Assembly (NCBI RefSeq): GCF_023499255.1
Contig: NZ_CP092183.1
Location: forward strand, 937,501 to 1,001,500
Source of the DNA: Couchioplanes caeruleus
Lineage (GTDB): Bacteria > Actinomycetota > Actinomycetes > Mycobacteriales > Micromonosporaceae
Length of the DNA stretch: 64,000 nucleotides
Direction: 5' to 3'
Part shown: piece after piece, positions 54,698 through 63,276 of the stretch
Layout: each line of letters starts with the position of its first letter
How positions within the stretch are numbered: the first letter of the stretch is position 1
Program-made: the position numbers and the translations under genes
The notes under the pieces: model-generated
The model's input: the letters and a program-made list of their open reading frames with translations, nothing else
What the model was told of the DNA's origin: nothing
Database searches by the model: none

Positions 54698-56284
54698 CTA
54701 GAGCGGGATGTTGCCGTGCTTCTTCGGCGGGAGCGTTTCGCGCTTGGTGCGCAGCGTGCGCAGGGCGCGGGTCACCTGGTTGCGGGTCTGGGACGGGGCG
54801 ATCACCGCGTCCACATAGCCCCGTTCCGCCGCGATGTACGGGTTGGCGAGCGCGTCCTCGTACTCCTGGATGAGCTCGGCACGCCGCGCGGCCGGGTCCT
54901 CCGCCGACGCCAGCTCGCCGCGGTAGAGGATGTTGACCGCGCCCTGGGCTCCCATGACCGCGATCTGGGCGGTGGGCCACGCGAAGTTCATGTCGGCCCC
55001 GAGGTGCTTGGAGCCCATGACGTCGTACGCCCCGCCGTACGCCTTGCGGGTGATGACCGTGACCTTGGGCACCGTGGCCTCGGCGTACGCGTAGATGAGC
55101 TTGGCCCCGCGCCGGATGATGCCGTCCCATTCCTGGTCCGTGCCGGGCAGGAAGCCAGGCACGTCGACGAACGTGAGCACCGGGATGTTGAACGCGTCGC
55201 AGGTCCGCACGAAGCGCGCCGCCTTCTCGGACGCGGCGATGTCGAGCGTGCCGGCGAAGTGCATGGGCTGGTTGGCGACGACGCCGACCGGGCGGCCCTC
55301 GACGCGACCGAAGCCGACCACGATGTTCTGCGCGTAGAGCGGCTGCACCTCGAGGAAGTCCTCCACGACCGCCTCGATGACCGCGCGGATGTCGTAGGGC
55401 TGGTTGGCCGAGTCCGGGATCAACGTGTCCAGGGCGAGATCCGCTTCGCTCGGGTCGAGGTCCGCGGGAGCGTCGAAGGTGGTCGGTTCGTCCAGGTTGT
55501 TGCTCGGAAGGTACGACAGCAGCGCCCGCACGTAGTCGATCGCGTCCTCCTCGTCGCTCGCGAGGTAGTGCGCGTTGCCACTGCGCGTGTTGTGGGTGCG
55601 CGCGCCGCCCAGCTCCTCCATGCCCACGTCCTCGCCGGTGACCGTACGGATGACGTCCGGCCCGGTGATGAACATGTGCGACGTCTGGTCGACCATGACC
55701 GTGAAGTCGGTGATCGCGGGGGAGTACACGGCACCGCCCGCGCACGGGCCCATGATCAGCGAAATCTGCGGGATGACGCCGCTGGCCCGTACGTTGCGGA
55801 AGAAGATGTCGGCGTAGAGGCCGAGCGCGACGACGCCCTCCTGGATGCGCGCGCCGCCGGAGTCGTTGATGCCGATGATCGGGCAGCCGATCTTCATGGC
55901 CAGGTCGAGCACTTTGACGATCTTCTCGCCGAAGACCTCGCCGAGGGACCCGCCGAACACCGTGAAGTCCTGGGAGAAGACGCACACCTGGCGGCCGTCG
56001 ATGGTGCCGTGGCCGGTGACGACACCGTCGCCGTACGGCCGGTTGCGGTCCAGGCCGAAGTTCGTCGAGCGGTGCCGGGCCAGCTCGTCGAGCTCCACGA
56101 ACGAACCCTCGTCGAGCAGCATCTCGATGCGCTCGCGTGCTGTCTTCTTGCCGCGGGAGTGCTGCTTCTCGACGGCGCGCTCGGAACCGGCATGCACCGC
56201 CTCGTCCGTGCGCCGGGCGAGGTCGGCGAGCTTGCCGGCCGTCGTGTGGATGTCGGACTGTTGCACGTCCTGCTGAGTCGTCAC
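54698..56284 (-). CDS. acyl-CoA (propionyl-CoA) carboxylase beta subunit
   Basis: A 528-residue carboxyltransferase. Seen are [97 protein letters not shown] and [14 protein letters not shown]. It belongs to the AccD5/PccB-like group that carboxylates propionyl-CoA (and often acetyl-CoA); the exact specificity residue was not assessed. GTG 56284 follows GGAGG with 9 nt between. It works with the alpha subunit at 40028-41788, accE and BirA. Confidence 0.94.
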   Translation of the reverse strand: MTTQQDVQQSDIHTTAGKLADLARRTDEAVHAGSERAVEKQHSRGKKTARERIEMLLDEGSFVELDELARHRSTNFGLDRNRPYGDGVVTGHGTIDGRQVCVFSQDFTVFGGSLGEVFGEKIVKVLDLAMKIGCPIIGINDSGGARIQEGVVALGLYADIFFRNVRASGVIPQISLIMGPCAGGAVYSPAITDFTVMVDQTSHMFITGPDVIRTVTGEDVGMEELGGARTHNTRSGNAHYLASDEEDAIDYVRALLSYLPSNNLDEPTTFDAPADLDPSEADLALDTLIPDSANQPYDIRAVIEAVVEDFLEVQPLYAQNIVVGFGRVEGRPVGVVANQPMHFAGTLDIAASEKAARFVRTCDAFNIPVLTFVDVPGFLPGTDQEWDGIIRRGAKLIYAYAEATVPKVTVITRKAYGGAYDVMGSKHLGADMNFAWPTAQIAVMGAQGAVNILYRGELASAEDPAARRAELIQEYEDALANPYIAAERGYVDAVIAPSQTRNQVTRALRTLRTKRETLPPKKHGNIPL

Positions 56285-56456
56285 TGTCCTGCGCCTCCAC
56301 TCGCCCGCGGACGATCGCTGTCCCCGGTGCGCTGTCCCATGACCCGCGTTGGTGTGCGGGCCCCGTCTCCGCCGTCCGGCGCGGCACGGGCCTGTCGTGC
56401 CATGCCGGGTGATCGTATCCATCGGGGCGGGCACTCGGCTGGCGTGCGGCCCGGGC

Positions 56457-56497
56457 TGTGGATAACGCGGTCATGGCGACACCGGGCCTGTGGATAA
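56457..56497 (-). other. two perfect DnaA-box-like sites TTATCCACA
   Basis: TGTGGATAA (TTATCCACA on the minus strand) occurs at 56457-56465 and 56489-56497, 32 bp apart, each within a CCGGGC(C)TGTGGATAACG context. They lie in the 340-bp divergent region between the carboxylase beta gene and the repeat protein; no gene is otherwise visible there. They could be DnaA titration or regulatory sites. Confidence 0.5.
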
Positions 56498-56624
56498 CGG
56501 GAGGGCGGGTCGTCCGCGTCTGCCAAGGTGGCCGCATGAAAGACGCCTTCAACGCACGCCCACGGTCCGGGCGACGTCGAACCGGGTGCGTTTCGTTCCT
56601 AATGCACCATTCGTTACAACCCCC

Positions 56625-59327
56625 GTGACGACATGGATGACCCCCGTCGGCGTGGCGTTGATCGTCGGTGGCATCGCGACGCTCATCGTCTTCCGCCACG
56701 TGCTGTTCGCCGGCGGTCGCGAGAACGGCGCGGACGAGCACGGCGCCAACCCCGGCAAGCGGGCCGCCCGCCGTGCCCGCTCGACCTCGCGCGGCGGCGG
56801 CCGTCGCGGCAGCGGCGGTGGGTCCGGTAGCGGTGGTCGCGGCAGCTCGGCCCGTCGCCGTAAGGTCGGCGTCGAGGTGACGGCTGCCGCGGGTGGCGGC
56901 CCGGCAGCAGCGGCCGGCAGCGAGGGACCAGGGGTGGAGCGCAGCGACGCTTCGCGAGCCGCCCGTGGCGACGCCTCGGGTGCCGTCCGTGACGACGCCT
57001 CGCGCGCCGCTCGTGGCGACGCCTCGGGGGGTGCGCGGAGCGATGCCGCGCGGACACTCCGCAGTGGCATCCCGGGGGCGGCTCGGAGCGAAGCGTCGAG
57101 GACAGCGAGCTTCGATGACTCGGCAGCGGTGACGCGGCGGCTCGATACGGTGCCGGGTCGCAGCGGCGGTCCTGACCTGCCGCGGAACGCCGTCCCGGGC
57201 CGGCCGGCAGCGGTGCCGCCCGTGCCTGGCCCGCGCGACTCGCGCCGCTTCTGGCCGGTCGCCCCGGCCGACGACACGGCACCCGACCACGCTGCGAGCC
57301 GGTCAGCTGTTGCGCCCGCCGTGACCCAGCCGGCTCCCACCGAGACGCCGGCCCGCGCGGAGACACCTGGCCGCCCGGGCACGACGGACCGGCCCGGCAC
57401 GACGGGTCGCCCCGGCCTGGCCGGCGGCTCCGGGACCACAGGTCGCCCCGGCATCATCGACCGCCCCGGCACGACGGAGCGCCCCGGCATCACAGACCGG
57501 TCTGGCATGACAGACCGGCCTGGCATCGCAGACCGGCCCGGCATCACAGACCGGCCTGGCATCACAGACCGGTCCGGCATGACAGACCGGCTCGTTACAA
57601 CGGATCGGCCCGCCATGACGGATCGTGCGGAGACGCCGGGCGGCGGGGAGGTTGCGGTCGAGCGGGACACCGACCACGAGCAGGGCCGCTTCGAGCTGCG
57701 CCGCCTGCTGTCGGTGGAGGCCGCCGATGGTGACCCCGCCGGTCCGGCGGACGTACGCCTGGTCGACCTCCGGGCCCGCCCAGGCGGGGAACCCGAGCTC
57801 GACGTGGATCTCGGCCTGGAGGAGGGGTACGACGTCGAGGCAGGTCTGGCGGTCGATCCGTACGAGGACCCGTACGAGCCGGACGGCGATGACGACGACT
57901 GGCTGGCCGACGAGGACGTGCGGCTGGCCGACCTTCCCGTGGGCACGCTCCCGTTCAGCGCCGAACAGGCCGACCTCGAGGACCCGGGGCTGACCGAGGC
58001 GGACGCCGACGAGCCCGTACGCCGCCCGTGGGCCACCCGTCCCGACCGCCGCTACGGGGACCGGGTGGAGGGCTGGGTTCGCCCTGAGTACCGGGACGAG
58101 CCCGTCACCGGTGACTACTGGACGCCGATCCCGGACGCCGGGTACGGCTGGCCCGTGCCGGTCGAGCGCATTCCTGCCGTTCCGCCGTACCCGCCGGCTT
58201 CGGGGTTCGACCCGTTACCGGAGGAGGAGTCGGAGCCGACCGCGGTCGTGCCGCAGTGGCCGCCGGTCCGCCCCGATGACCACGTCGGCTCGCCCCGCGC
58301 CTGGTCGCAGGAGGAGCGTCCGGCGGGGCGGCGCTTCTTTAAGCCGCTCGACGCCCCCAGCCGGCGCCGGAGCGCCGCAGCGAAACAGCACGACGCCGCG
58401 GCAAGGGCCGCGGCCCCCAAAGGAAGAGTGGGCGCACCCGGGGAAGAGGGAGCGCCCGGAAGAGAAGCGGGAGCGCTCGGCGGAGGAGAAGGGTCCCTCG
58501 GCCGTAGCGAAGGGGCGCCTGCGGGAAGCGAAGAGACCGCCACCGCGACAAGGCGGGCGGCCACAGCAAGAGGACAAATCGCCCCGGGAGGCGCAAGAGG
58601 CACGGAAGGCACGCAGGGCACGGAAGGCACGGCAGGCACGCGAGGCACGGCGGGCACGGCAGGCACGGCAGGCACGCGAGGCACGGTGGGCACGGCAGGC
58701 ACGGCAGGCACGCGAGGCACGGCGGGCACGGCAGGCACGGCAGGCATCGCAGGCACCGCAGGCACGGCGGGCACAGAAGGCGGGCATGCCGCGGAAGGCT
58801 CGGTGGCCCCGGTGACTCCGGGAACGGTAGGAAGCCCGGAAGGAAGACGGCACGAAGGCTGGAGCGCACGCCCGCGGTACGCCGCCGAGAGCGACCGCCA
58901 GCCCCGCACCCGAACCGCCTGGAACCGAGCCGACCAGCCGGAACGCCGCCGCTGGCGTGACGACGACCGTGACGCCGCCGCACCCGATGCCCGGCACGAG
59001 GGCGGGTACGCGGGCCGCGAGGAAAGTGTGGAAGGGCCGGTCTGGACCGTTCCCGACCTCCCCGAGGCCGCGCTGCCCGATCTGACCTGGCCGGGTACCG
59101 AGGTGCCCGGGGCCCGGCGGCGGCGGTCGCCGGTCATGGCGCAGCGCCCGCGGAATCTGGCCGGGGAGCCCACCCAGAGCCTGCCCGCGGTCACCGACGA
59201 TCGGGAGGGCGTGCAGCCGCAGTCCCGCGTGCGACCACGTCCCCGGCCCCGCCCGCGCCCGGAGGCCGCGCCCCCGGATCAGCGCAGCACCGTCTACGTG
59301 AGCAAGCACGCAGCCGACCCCGGCTGA
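56625..59327 (+). CDS. membrane-anchored, repeat-rich disordered protein of unknown function
   Basis: About 900 residues. One N-terminal TM helix (VGVALIVGGIATLIVFRHVLF) is followed by a long hydrophilic region. A GS/R-rich basic part comes first, then Ala/Ser/Arg repeats (SRAARGDAS). About a dozen RPGITD-like hexapeptides lie near 57370-57630. An acidic Asp/Glu region with DPYEDPYEPDGDDDD follows, then Pro/Trp segments and a GTAGTAGTRGT array (58609-58782). The end is KHAADPG. GTG 56625 or ATG 56637 could start it. I recognise no family; it separates the carboxylase beta gene from birA. Confidence 0.6.
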   Translation: MTTWMTPVGVALIVGGIATLIVFRHVLFAGGRENGADEHGANPGKRAARRARSTSRGGGRRGSGGGSGSGGRGSSARRRKVGVEVTAAAGGGPAAAAGSEGPGVERSDASRAARGDASGAVRDDASRAARGDASGGARSDAARTLRSGIPGAARSEASRTASFDDSAAVTRRLDTVPGRSGGPDLPRNAVPGRPAAVPPVPGPRDSRRFWPVAPADDTAPDHAASRSAVAPAVTQPAPTETPARAETPGRPGTTDRPGTTGRPGLAGGSGTTGRPGIIDRPGTTERPGITDRSGMTDRPGIADRPGITDRPGITDRSGMTDRLVTTDRPAMTDRAETPGGGEVAVERDTDHEQGRFELRRLLSVEAADGDPAGPADVRLVDLRARPGGEPELDVDLGLEEGYDVEAGLAVDPYEDPYEPDGDDDDWLADEDVRLADLPVGTLPFSAEQADLEDPGLTEADADEPVRRPWATRPDRRYGDRVEGWVRPEYRDEPVTGDYWTPIPDAGYGWPVPVERIPAVPPYPPASGFDPLPEEESEPTAVVPQWPPVRPDDHVGSPRAWSQEERPAGRRFFKPLDAPSRRRSAAAKQHDAAARAAAPKGRVGAPGEEGAPGREAGALGGGEGSLGRSEGAPAGSEETATATRRAATARGQIAPGGARGTEGTQGTEGTAGTRGTAGTAGTAGTRGTVGTAGTAGTRGTAGTAGTAGIAGTAGTAGTEGGHAAEGSVAPVTPGTVGSPEGRRHEGWSARPRYAAESDRQPRTRTAWNRADQPERRRWRDDDRDAAAPDARHEGGYAGREESVEGPVWTVPDLPEAALPDLTWPGTEVPGARRRRSPVMAQRPRNLAGEPTQSLPAVTDDREGVQPQSRVRPRPRPRPRPEAAPPDQRSTVYVSKHAADPG
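57370..57630 (+). repeat. coding repeats, RPG-x-TD hexapeptides
   Basis: About a dozen imperfect 18-bp units encode variants of RPGITD/RSGMTD. They keep the reading frame of the 900-residue protein. Confidence 0.8.
58609..58782 (+). repeat. coding 9-bp GGCACGGCA tandem array
   Basis: Nearly twenty 9-bp units encode Gly-Thr-Ala/Arg/Glu triplets (GTAGTAGTRGT). The 9-bp period tolerates copy-number change without frameshift. Confidence 0.88.
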
Positions 59328-59358
59328 GGCGGCGTGCCCGGACGAGGGCCGGCAAGCG

Positions 59359-59430
59359 GTCTCCGAGAGGCCGAGGCGGTGCTGTCAGACGAAGGTGAGT
59401 GAGCTGTCTCCGAGAGGCCGAGGCGGTGCT
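59359..59430. repeat. two-copy 47-bp direct repeat before birA
   Basis: GTCTCCGAGAGGCCGAGGCG and flanking bases occur at 59359 and 59406, in the 224-bp gap between the repeat protein gene and birA. Non-coding. Confidence 0.7.
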
Positions 59431-59539
59431 ACCGACGAAGGTCAGCGAACTTCGTCGAAAGCCGGAGCGGCCTTGCCGCTCAAGGGCCGGACCGCGGGTC
59501 ACCGCGCGCTGCGGCCCGAGGTCGGGGCAGGGGGCGCTC

Positions 59540-59545
59540 TAGGCT
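59540..59545 (+). promoter_or_regulatory. -10 box TAGGCT of birA (leaderless)
   Basis: TAGGCT ends 6 nt before ATG 59552. It is the same hexamer and spacing as at the carboxylase alpha gene, whose product BirA biotinylates. Confidence 0.65.
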
Positions 59546-59551
59546 AGAGCG

Positions 59552-60421
59552 ATGGCCTCCTCGCCGTACGCCGACCTGGACCGTCCCCCGCTGGCCGCCC
59601 GGGCCCTCCAGCGGGCGCTCGTGACCCCCGGCAGCCTCTGGCGACAGCTCGACGTCGTCGCGGAGACCGGCTCTACCAACGCCGACGTGGTCGGGGCCGC
59701 GCGGGAAGGTTCCGCCGAGGGGCTGGTTGTCGTCGCCGAGCAGCAGGTCGCCGGCCGGGGGCGGCGGGAGCGCCAGTGGGTGTCGCCGGCTCGGGCCGGG
59801 CTCACGCTGAGTGTTCTCCTGCGGCCCGGAGCGGCCGATCCGGAGCGGGGCTGGGCGGCCGCGCCGCAGCGGGCCTGGGGGTGGCTGCCGTTGCTGGCCG
59901 GGGTGGCGCTCATGGAGGCCGTGCAGCGCATCACCGAGCTGGATGCCGGTCTCAAATGGCCGAACGATCTGGTCGTGAGCGATCAGGCGGGGGCGCCGGG
60001 CAAGGCCGCCGGCATTCTGGCCGAGGCGGCCGAGGACGCCGTGGTTGTCGGCATCGGCCTCAACGTGAGTACCCGGGTCGCCGAGTTGCCCGCGACCACC
60101 GGGCTGCCGGCGACGTCGTTGCAGCTGGCCGGTGGTAAGGCCGCGGACCGGGATCCGTTGCTGCGGGCGTTGCTGCGTGGCTTCGAGCGGTGGTACGCCG
60201 GGTGGCGCGAGACCGGTGGCGATGCCGAGTTGTGCGGGCTGCTGGGGGCGTACCGGCGGGGTTGCCTCACGATCGGGCGCGACGTGCGGGTGCTGTTGCC
60301 CGGCGGCGGGGAGATCGCCGGTGTGGCGACCACCGTGGACGGTGCTGGTCAGCTCATGGTCCGTACGGCGGACGGCGCCGAGCGTGGCGTCTCAGCGGGG
60401 GACGTCGTGCACGTACGCTGA
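59552..60421 (+). CDS. birA: biotin--[acetyl-CoA-carboxylase] ligase
   Basis: A 289-residue group I biotin protein ligase lacking a DNA-binding domain. Seen are the biotin/ATP loop VAGRGRRERQWVSP, LKWPNDLVV, KAAGILAEA, VGIGLNV and a C-terminal SH3-like domain (GRDVRVLLPGGGEIAG). It attaches biotin to the EAMKM lysine of the carboxylase alpha subunit encoded in this window. It may also charge other biotin carriers. Confidence 0.94.
   Translation: MASSPYADLDRPPLAARALQRALVTPGSLWRQLDVVAETGSTNADVVGAAREGSAEGLVVVAEQQVAGRGRRERQWVSPARAGLTLSVLLRPGAADPERGWAAAPQRAWGWLPLLAGVALMEAVQRITELDAGLKWPNDLVVSDQAGAPGKAAGILAEAAEDAVVVGIGLNVSTRVAELPATTGLPATSLQLAGGKAADRDPLLRALLRGFERWYAGWRETGGDAELCGLLGAYRRGCLTIGRDVRVLLPGGGEIAGVATTVDGAGQLMVRTADGAERGVSAGDVVHVR
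60414..60419 (+). promoter_or_regulatory. -10 box TACGCT of the PH-domain gene, inside the birA end
   Basis: TACGCT ends 6 nt before GTG 60426 and overlaps the last codons of birA, allowing independent expression. Confidence 0.5.
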
Positions 60422-60425
60422 GCCC

Positions 60426-61034
60426 GTGGCTTTCCCGGACGACGTGCTGACCGACGAGGAGGAGGTCGTCCTCCACCTGCATCCGCATGCCAAGGCGGCG
60501 GTACGCCCGGTCCTGGTGCTGCTGGTCTGCCTCGCGGCGGTCATCGTGGTGTGGGTGATGCTCCCGACGACCACCGGCGGCCTGATCGGCGTGTGCGTGG
60601 TCGCGGCGATCGCCCTGTACATGGGCGTGACGCGGGGCGTGTGGCCGCTGCTGGTGTGGCGGACCACCCATTACGTCTTCACCGACGAGCGGATCCTGCT
60701 GCAGGACGGCGTGGTCGCGCGGCAGCGCCGGGATCTGCCGCTGAACCGCGTCAACGACCATTTGACCCGGCAGTCGCTGCTGGACCGGGTGCTCGGGTGC
60801 GGCACGCTGACCGTCGACTCGATCGGCGAGCAGTCGGCGGTGCTGGCGTCGGTGCCGCACGTCCAGCAGGTGCAGACGACGCTCTACGAGCTCATCGAGA
60901 CCGACCGGGAGCTGCGCCCGGACGATGACGACGAGGAGGACGAGCCGGAGCCGTCGCTGGTCAGACCGCGCGGCGCTGGGCGTCGATCTCCTTGGCGATC
61001 TCCTCGTCCAAGCGGCCCTCCGCCTCGGCGCTGA
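60426..61034 (+). CDS. PH-domain membrane protein (bPH2-type)
   Basis: A 202-residue protein with two TM helices (VLVLLVCLAAVIVVWVMLP and LIGVCVVAAIALYMG) followed by a bacterial PH domain. The domain reads HYVFTDERILLQDGVVARQ, LPLNRVNDHLTRQSLLDRVL and GTLTVDSIGEQ. The acidic then basic tail runs 74 nt into the convergent GtrA gene. Such proteins are common membrane accessories of unknown role. Confidence 0.87.
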   Translation: MAFPDDVLTDEEEVVLHLHPHAKAAVRPVLVLLVCLAAVIVVWVMLPTTTGGLIGVCVVAAIALYMGVTRGVWPLLVWRTTHYVFTDERILLQDGVVARQRRDLPLNRVNDHLTRQSLLDRVLGCGTLTVDSIGEQSAVLASVPHVQQVQTTLYELIETDRELRPDDDDEEDEPEPSLVRPRGAGRRSPWRSPRPSGPPPRR

Positions 61035-61524
61035 GCTCGGCCAGGCCGGCGGTGACGTCGAGCTCCGCCATCGCGGCCTCGTGACCGTCGACCGGGGGCT
61101 TGAGGAAGACGAAGGTCCGGTACGCCCAGAAGCGGAAGATCGTGGCAATCACGATGCCGAGCAGGGTGACGCCCATGAACAGCACGGCGTCCTTCTCCTC
61201 GGTGAGGCCGAAGCCGTACTTGCCGATGCCGACCGCGCCGGACTGGATGACCATGCCGACCAGGTTGAACCCGAAGAACAGCGTGTACTCGCGCCGCAGG
61301 GCGGTGCGGGTGTGGTGCCGGTAGGTCCAGAACCGGTTGGCGATGTAGGCCAGCGTGGTCGTGACGACGGTGGCGACGACACTCGCCTTCACGGCGCCGA
61401 TGGGCAGCAGCGCCCAGGTGATGGCCATGTAGAGCAGGGTGTTCGCTGCGCCGATCACGCCGAACGCCAGGGCTTCGGGAGCGAGGTGGCGCAGGCGTTC
61501 CGCCAGCGGGCGGGCTGAAGGCAT
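60961..61524 (-). CDS. GtrA-family membrane protein
   Basis: A 187-residue GtrA-like protein with four TM helices: AFGVIGAANTLLYMAITW, TTTLAYIANRFWTYRH (the hallmark NRFWTYR), NLVGMVIQSGAVGI, and the closing RFWAYRTFVF. GtrA proteins are thought to flip polyprenyl-linked sugars for cell-envelope glycosylation. ATG 61524 has TAAGGT 6 nt upstream. A paralogue lies directly upstream on the same strand. Confidence 0.9.
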   Translation of the reverse strand: MPSARPLAERLRHLAPEALAFGVIGAANTLLYMAITWALLPIGAVKASVVATVVTTTLAYIANRFWTYRHHTRTALRREYTLFFGFNLVGMVIQSGAVGIGKYGFGLTEEKDAVLFMGVTLLGIVIATIFRFWAYRTFVFLKPPVDGHEAAMAELDVTAGLAELSAEAEGRLDEEIAKEIDAQRRAV

Positions 61525-61530
61525 TCGACA

Positions 61531-61536
61531 ACCTTA
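61531..61536 (-). promoter_or_regulatory. -10 box TAAGGT of the first GtrA gene (leaderless)
   Basis: On the minus strand TAAGGT ends 6 nt before ATG 61524. Confidence 0.6.
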
Positions 61537-61586
61537 AGGGGGGAGGGGCGGGGACGACGGACACAGCGGGTCGGCTGAAACCCTCG

Positions 61587-62153
61587 TCACATCCGCGGGA
61601 CGGCGCGCGGCGCCGGCTGCTCGGTGGACTGCGGTGCGGCCGTGCCGGTCGGCGGTGCCGGTGTCTCCGGGGCCGCCGGGACCACCGGGTCCGGGACGAT
61701 CCTGTCGCCGAACACGAAGCGGCGGTACGACCAGAAGCGGAACAGGGTGCCCACGGCGGTGCCGACCAGCTGCCCGGAGATGTTGTCCGCGAGCGGGCTC
61801 TGGAACTCGGGCCAGATCGAGCCGAGCCCGTAGTGGCTGATCGCCAGGCAGGCCAGCCCGATGCCCAGGCCGATGCCGTTGAGCAGGAAGAACATCGTGT
61901 ACTGCCGCGCCATGTTGCGGTGGTCGCGGTGCCGCCAGGTCCAGAACCGGTTGCCGGCGAAGGCCACGGTGGTCGCCACGACGGTGGAGATCGTCTTGGC
62001 GAGCAGCGACTCGAGGCCGCCCTGCAGCAGCACGTTGAAGATCACGAGGTCGATCGTGAACGCGACCGCCCCGACCGTGCCGAACTTGCTGAGTTCGCGC
62101 ACGAGTGCTCCGAAGCGTGCCCGTAGAGCGGGCAGTACGTCGGCAACGGGCAC
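61587..62153 (-). CDS. GtrA-family membrane protein, paralogue
   Basis: About 188 residues. KFGTVGAVAFTIDLVIFN, TTVAFAGNRFWTWRHRDH, LLNGIGLGIGLACLAIS and RFWSYRRFVFGD define a four-helix GtrA protein, with a Pro/Ala-rich C-terminal tail. GTG 62153 has TACGCT 7 nt upstream; longer in-frame starts are compositionally unlike protein. It probably contributes to the same class of lipid-linked sugar translocation as its neighbour. Confidence 0.9.
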   Translation of the reverse strand: MPVADVLPALRARFGALVRELSKFGTVGAVAFTIDLVIFNVLLQGGLESLLAKTISTVVATTVAFAGNRFWTWRHRDHRNMARQYTMFFLLNGIGLGIGLACLAISHYGLGSIWPEFQSPLADNISGQLVGTAVGTLFRFWSYRRFVFGDRIVPDPVVPAAPETPAPPTGTAAPQSTEQPAPRAVPRM

Positions 62154-62160
62154 GGATCCG

Positions 62161-62166
62161 AGCGTA
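62161..62166 (-). promoter_or_regulatory. -10 box TACGCT of the second GtrA gene (leaderless)
   Basis: On the minus strand TACGCT ends 7 nt before GTG 62153, fixing the start. Confidence 0.6.
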
Positions 62167-62205
62167 CCGGCGCCCGTCACCCCCCGCTGTTTTCGTGAGC
62201 GAGTC

Positions 62206-62970
62206 TTAACTTGAGGGCCCGGCCGGGTTGCGCTGCCGGTACGGACGGTGACGAGGCTGGTCGACTTCGGTGACCTCGGCGAGCCGGGCGCGGCATTCGG
62301 CGCACCAGGCGAGGTGGGTGTCGAGCCGGGCGGAGTCCCTCGGGGCGAGCCGGCCGCGGACCCGGCCGCCCAGCCGCTCCCCGGCCCAGCGGCACTCCGG
62401 CGGGTCGGCGGCGCCCACGTGCTGCTGGAGGTAGAGGCGGCGTAGACCCTCGCGGGCCCGGTGGGCGAGCACGGCGACCGCGTTCGGGGTGAGCCCCAGC
62501 TGCGGTGCGACCTCGGCCGGGCTGGCCCCTTCGACCTCGGTACGCCACAGCACGTCACGCCACCGGTCGGGCAGGGCGCGGAAGGCGCGGGCGGCGTACG
62601 TGCGCTCGAGGCGGTCGAGCGCGGGGTCGCGGAACGGCTCGCCGGCGTCGTACCGGCTCAGGTCGTCGGTGAACTCGAGCCGGCGGTCGCGGCGTGCCCG
62701 GTGGTAGCAGACGTGACGCAGCGTGGTGTGCAGGTAGGCGCGGAACGACACCAGCGGCCCGCGTCCGGCGCGCAGGGTGGCGAAGACCTTGGCGAACGTC
62801 TCGGCGACGAGGTCGTCCGCGTCGGCGTGGTCCGTGACGAGCCCGTACGCGAGGTTCCGGGCGGCGGTGCGGTGGCGCTGGTAGAGCACGCCGTACGCGG
62901 CGGTGTCGCCGGCGCGTACGGCCGCCAGCAGCTCCTCGTCGGCATCGGCCTCGCTCGCCGGGGTCGTCAT
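62206..62970 (-). CDS. ECF sigma factor with C-terminal zinc-finger (ZAS-like) domain
   Basis: A 254-residue sigma-70-family ECF protein. Region 2 reads LYQRHRTAARNLAYGLVTDH, ADDLVAETFAKVF and the -10-contact FRAYLHTTLRHVCYHRAR. Region 4 reads LPDRWRDVLWRTEVEGASP and LGLTPNAVAVLAHRAREGLR. After region 4, PPECRW and HLAWCAECRARL (His219, Cys223, Cys226) form an HxxxCxxC motif, the zinc site of anti-sigma factors, so an anti-sigma-like domain seems fused to the sigma. ATG 62970 follows GGAGG with 6 nt between. No separate anti-sigma gene is adjacent. Confidence 0.9.
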   Translation of the reverse strand: MTTPASEADADEELLAAVRAGDTAAYGVLYQRHRTAARNLAYGLVTDHADADDLVAETFAKVFATLRAGRGPLVSFRAYLHTTLRHVCYHRARRDRRLEFTDDLSRYDAGEPFRDPALDRLERTYAARAFRALPDRWRDVLWRTEVEGASPAEVAPQLGLTPNAVAVLAHRAREGLRRLYLQQHVGAADPPECRWAGERLGGRVRGRLAPRDSARLDTHLAWCAECRARLAEVTEVDQPRHRPYRQRNPAGPSS

Positions 62971-63008
62971 TCCTGCCTCCAGAGCCGGGAGTGGGAGGAA
63001 AGCCCGAG

Positions 63009-63164
63009 TGTGGACAAGCTTATGACGCTTTGTACCTTTTGTGAAAGGCGAGGGCGGAGATGCGATCCGTACGCGTGGAAGCGCTCTCTGCGCACACGTG
63101 CACCGTCCGGCGAAGGATCGATCGTCTATGAGCACAAACGCCGAGGATTGTGCGGTTGTCCACA
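63009..63164. other. two actinobacterial DnaA-box-like sites in opposite orientation
   Basis: TGTGGACAA (TTGTCCACA on minus) at 63009-63017 abuts the sigma-factor -10 box. TTGTCCACA on plus is at 63156-63164. Both match the nonamer favoured by actinobacterial DnaA. Function is inference. Confidence 0.4.
63017..63045 (-). promoter_or_regulatory. promoter of the ECF sigma factor gene
   Basis: On the minus strand TTCACA (63045-63040) and TAAGCT (63022-63017) are separated by exactly 17 bp, giving a housekeeping-type promoter. A leader of about 40 nt with a GGAGG site follows. Unlike most genes here, this one is not leaderless. Confidence 0.65.
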
Positions 63165-63276
63165 GGCTTCACCGATGAACTGAACGTTCACTCGGCTTAC
63201 GCTGACGTGACTCCCGTGACAGGGGCCGGACTGCCGGCCGGATTCGTCACAGGTCAAGCCGACCGAAGGGATTCAC

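Larger units (their letters stand above)
62971..63276. other. 306-bp divergent region between sigma factor and pckG
   Basis: No gene. It holds the sigma promoter, two DnaA-box-like sites (63009-63017 and 63156-63164), a palindrome TGAACGTTCA (63181-63190) and a possible pckG -10 TACGCT at 63198-63203. Confidence 0.5.

Noticed and set aside
58115..59194. Minus-strand frame with Val-Pro-Ala repeats opposite the 900-residue protein
   Set aside because: Its repeats are the complement of the 9-bp coding array; no start signal or family content.
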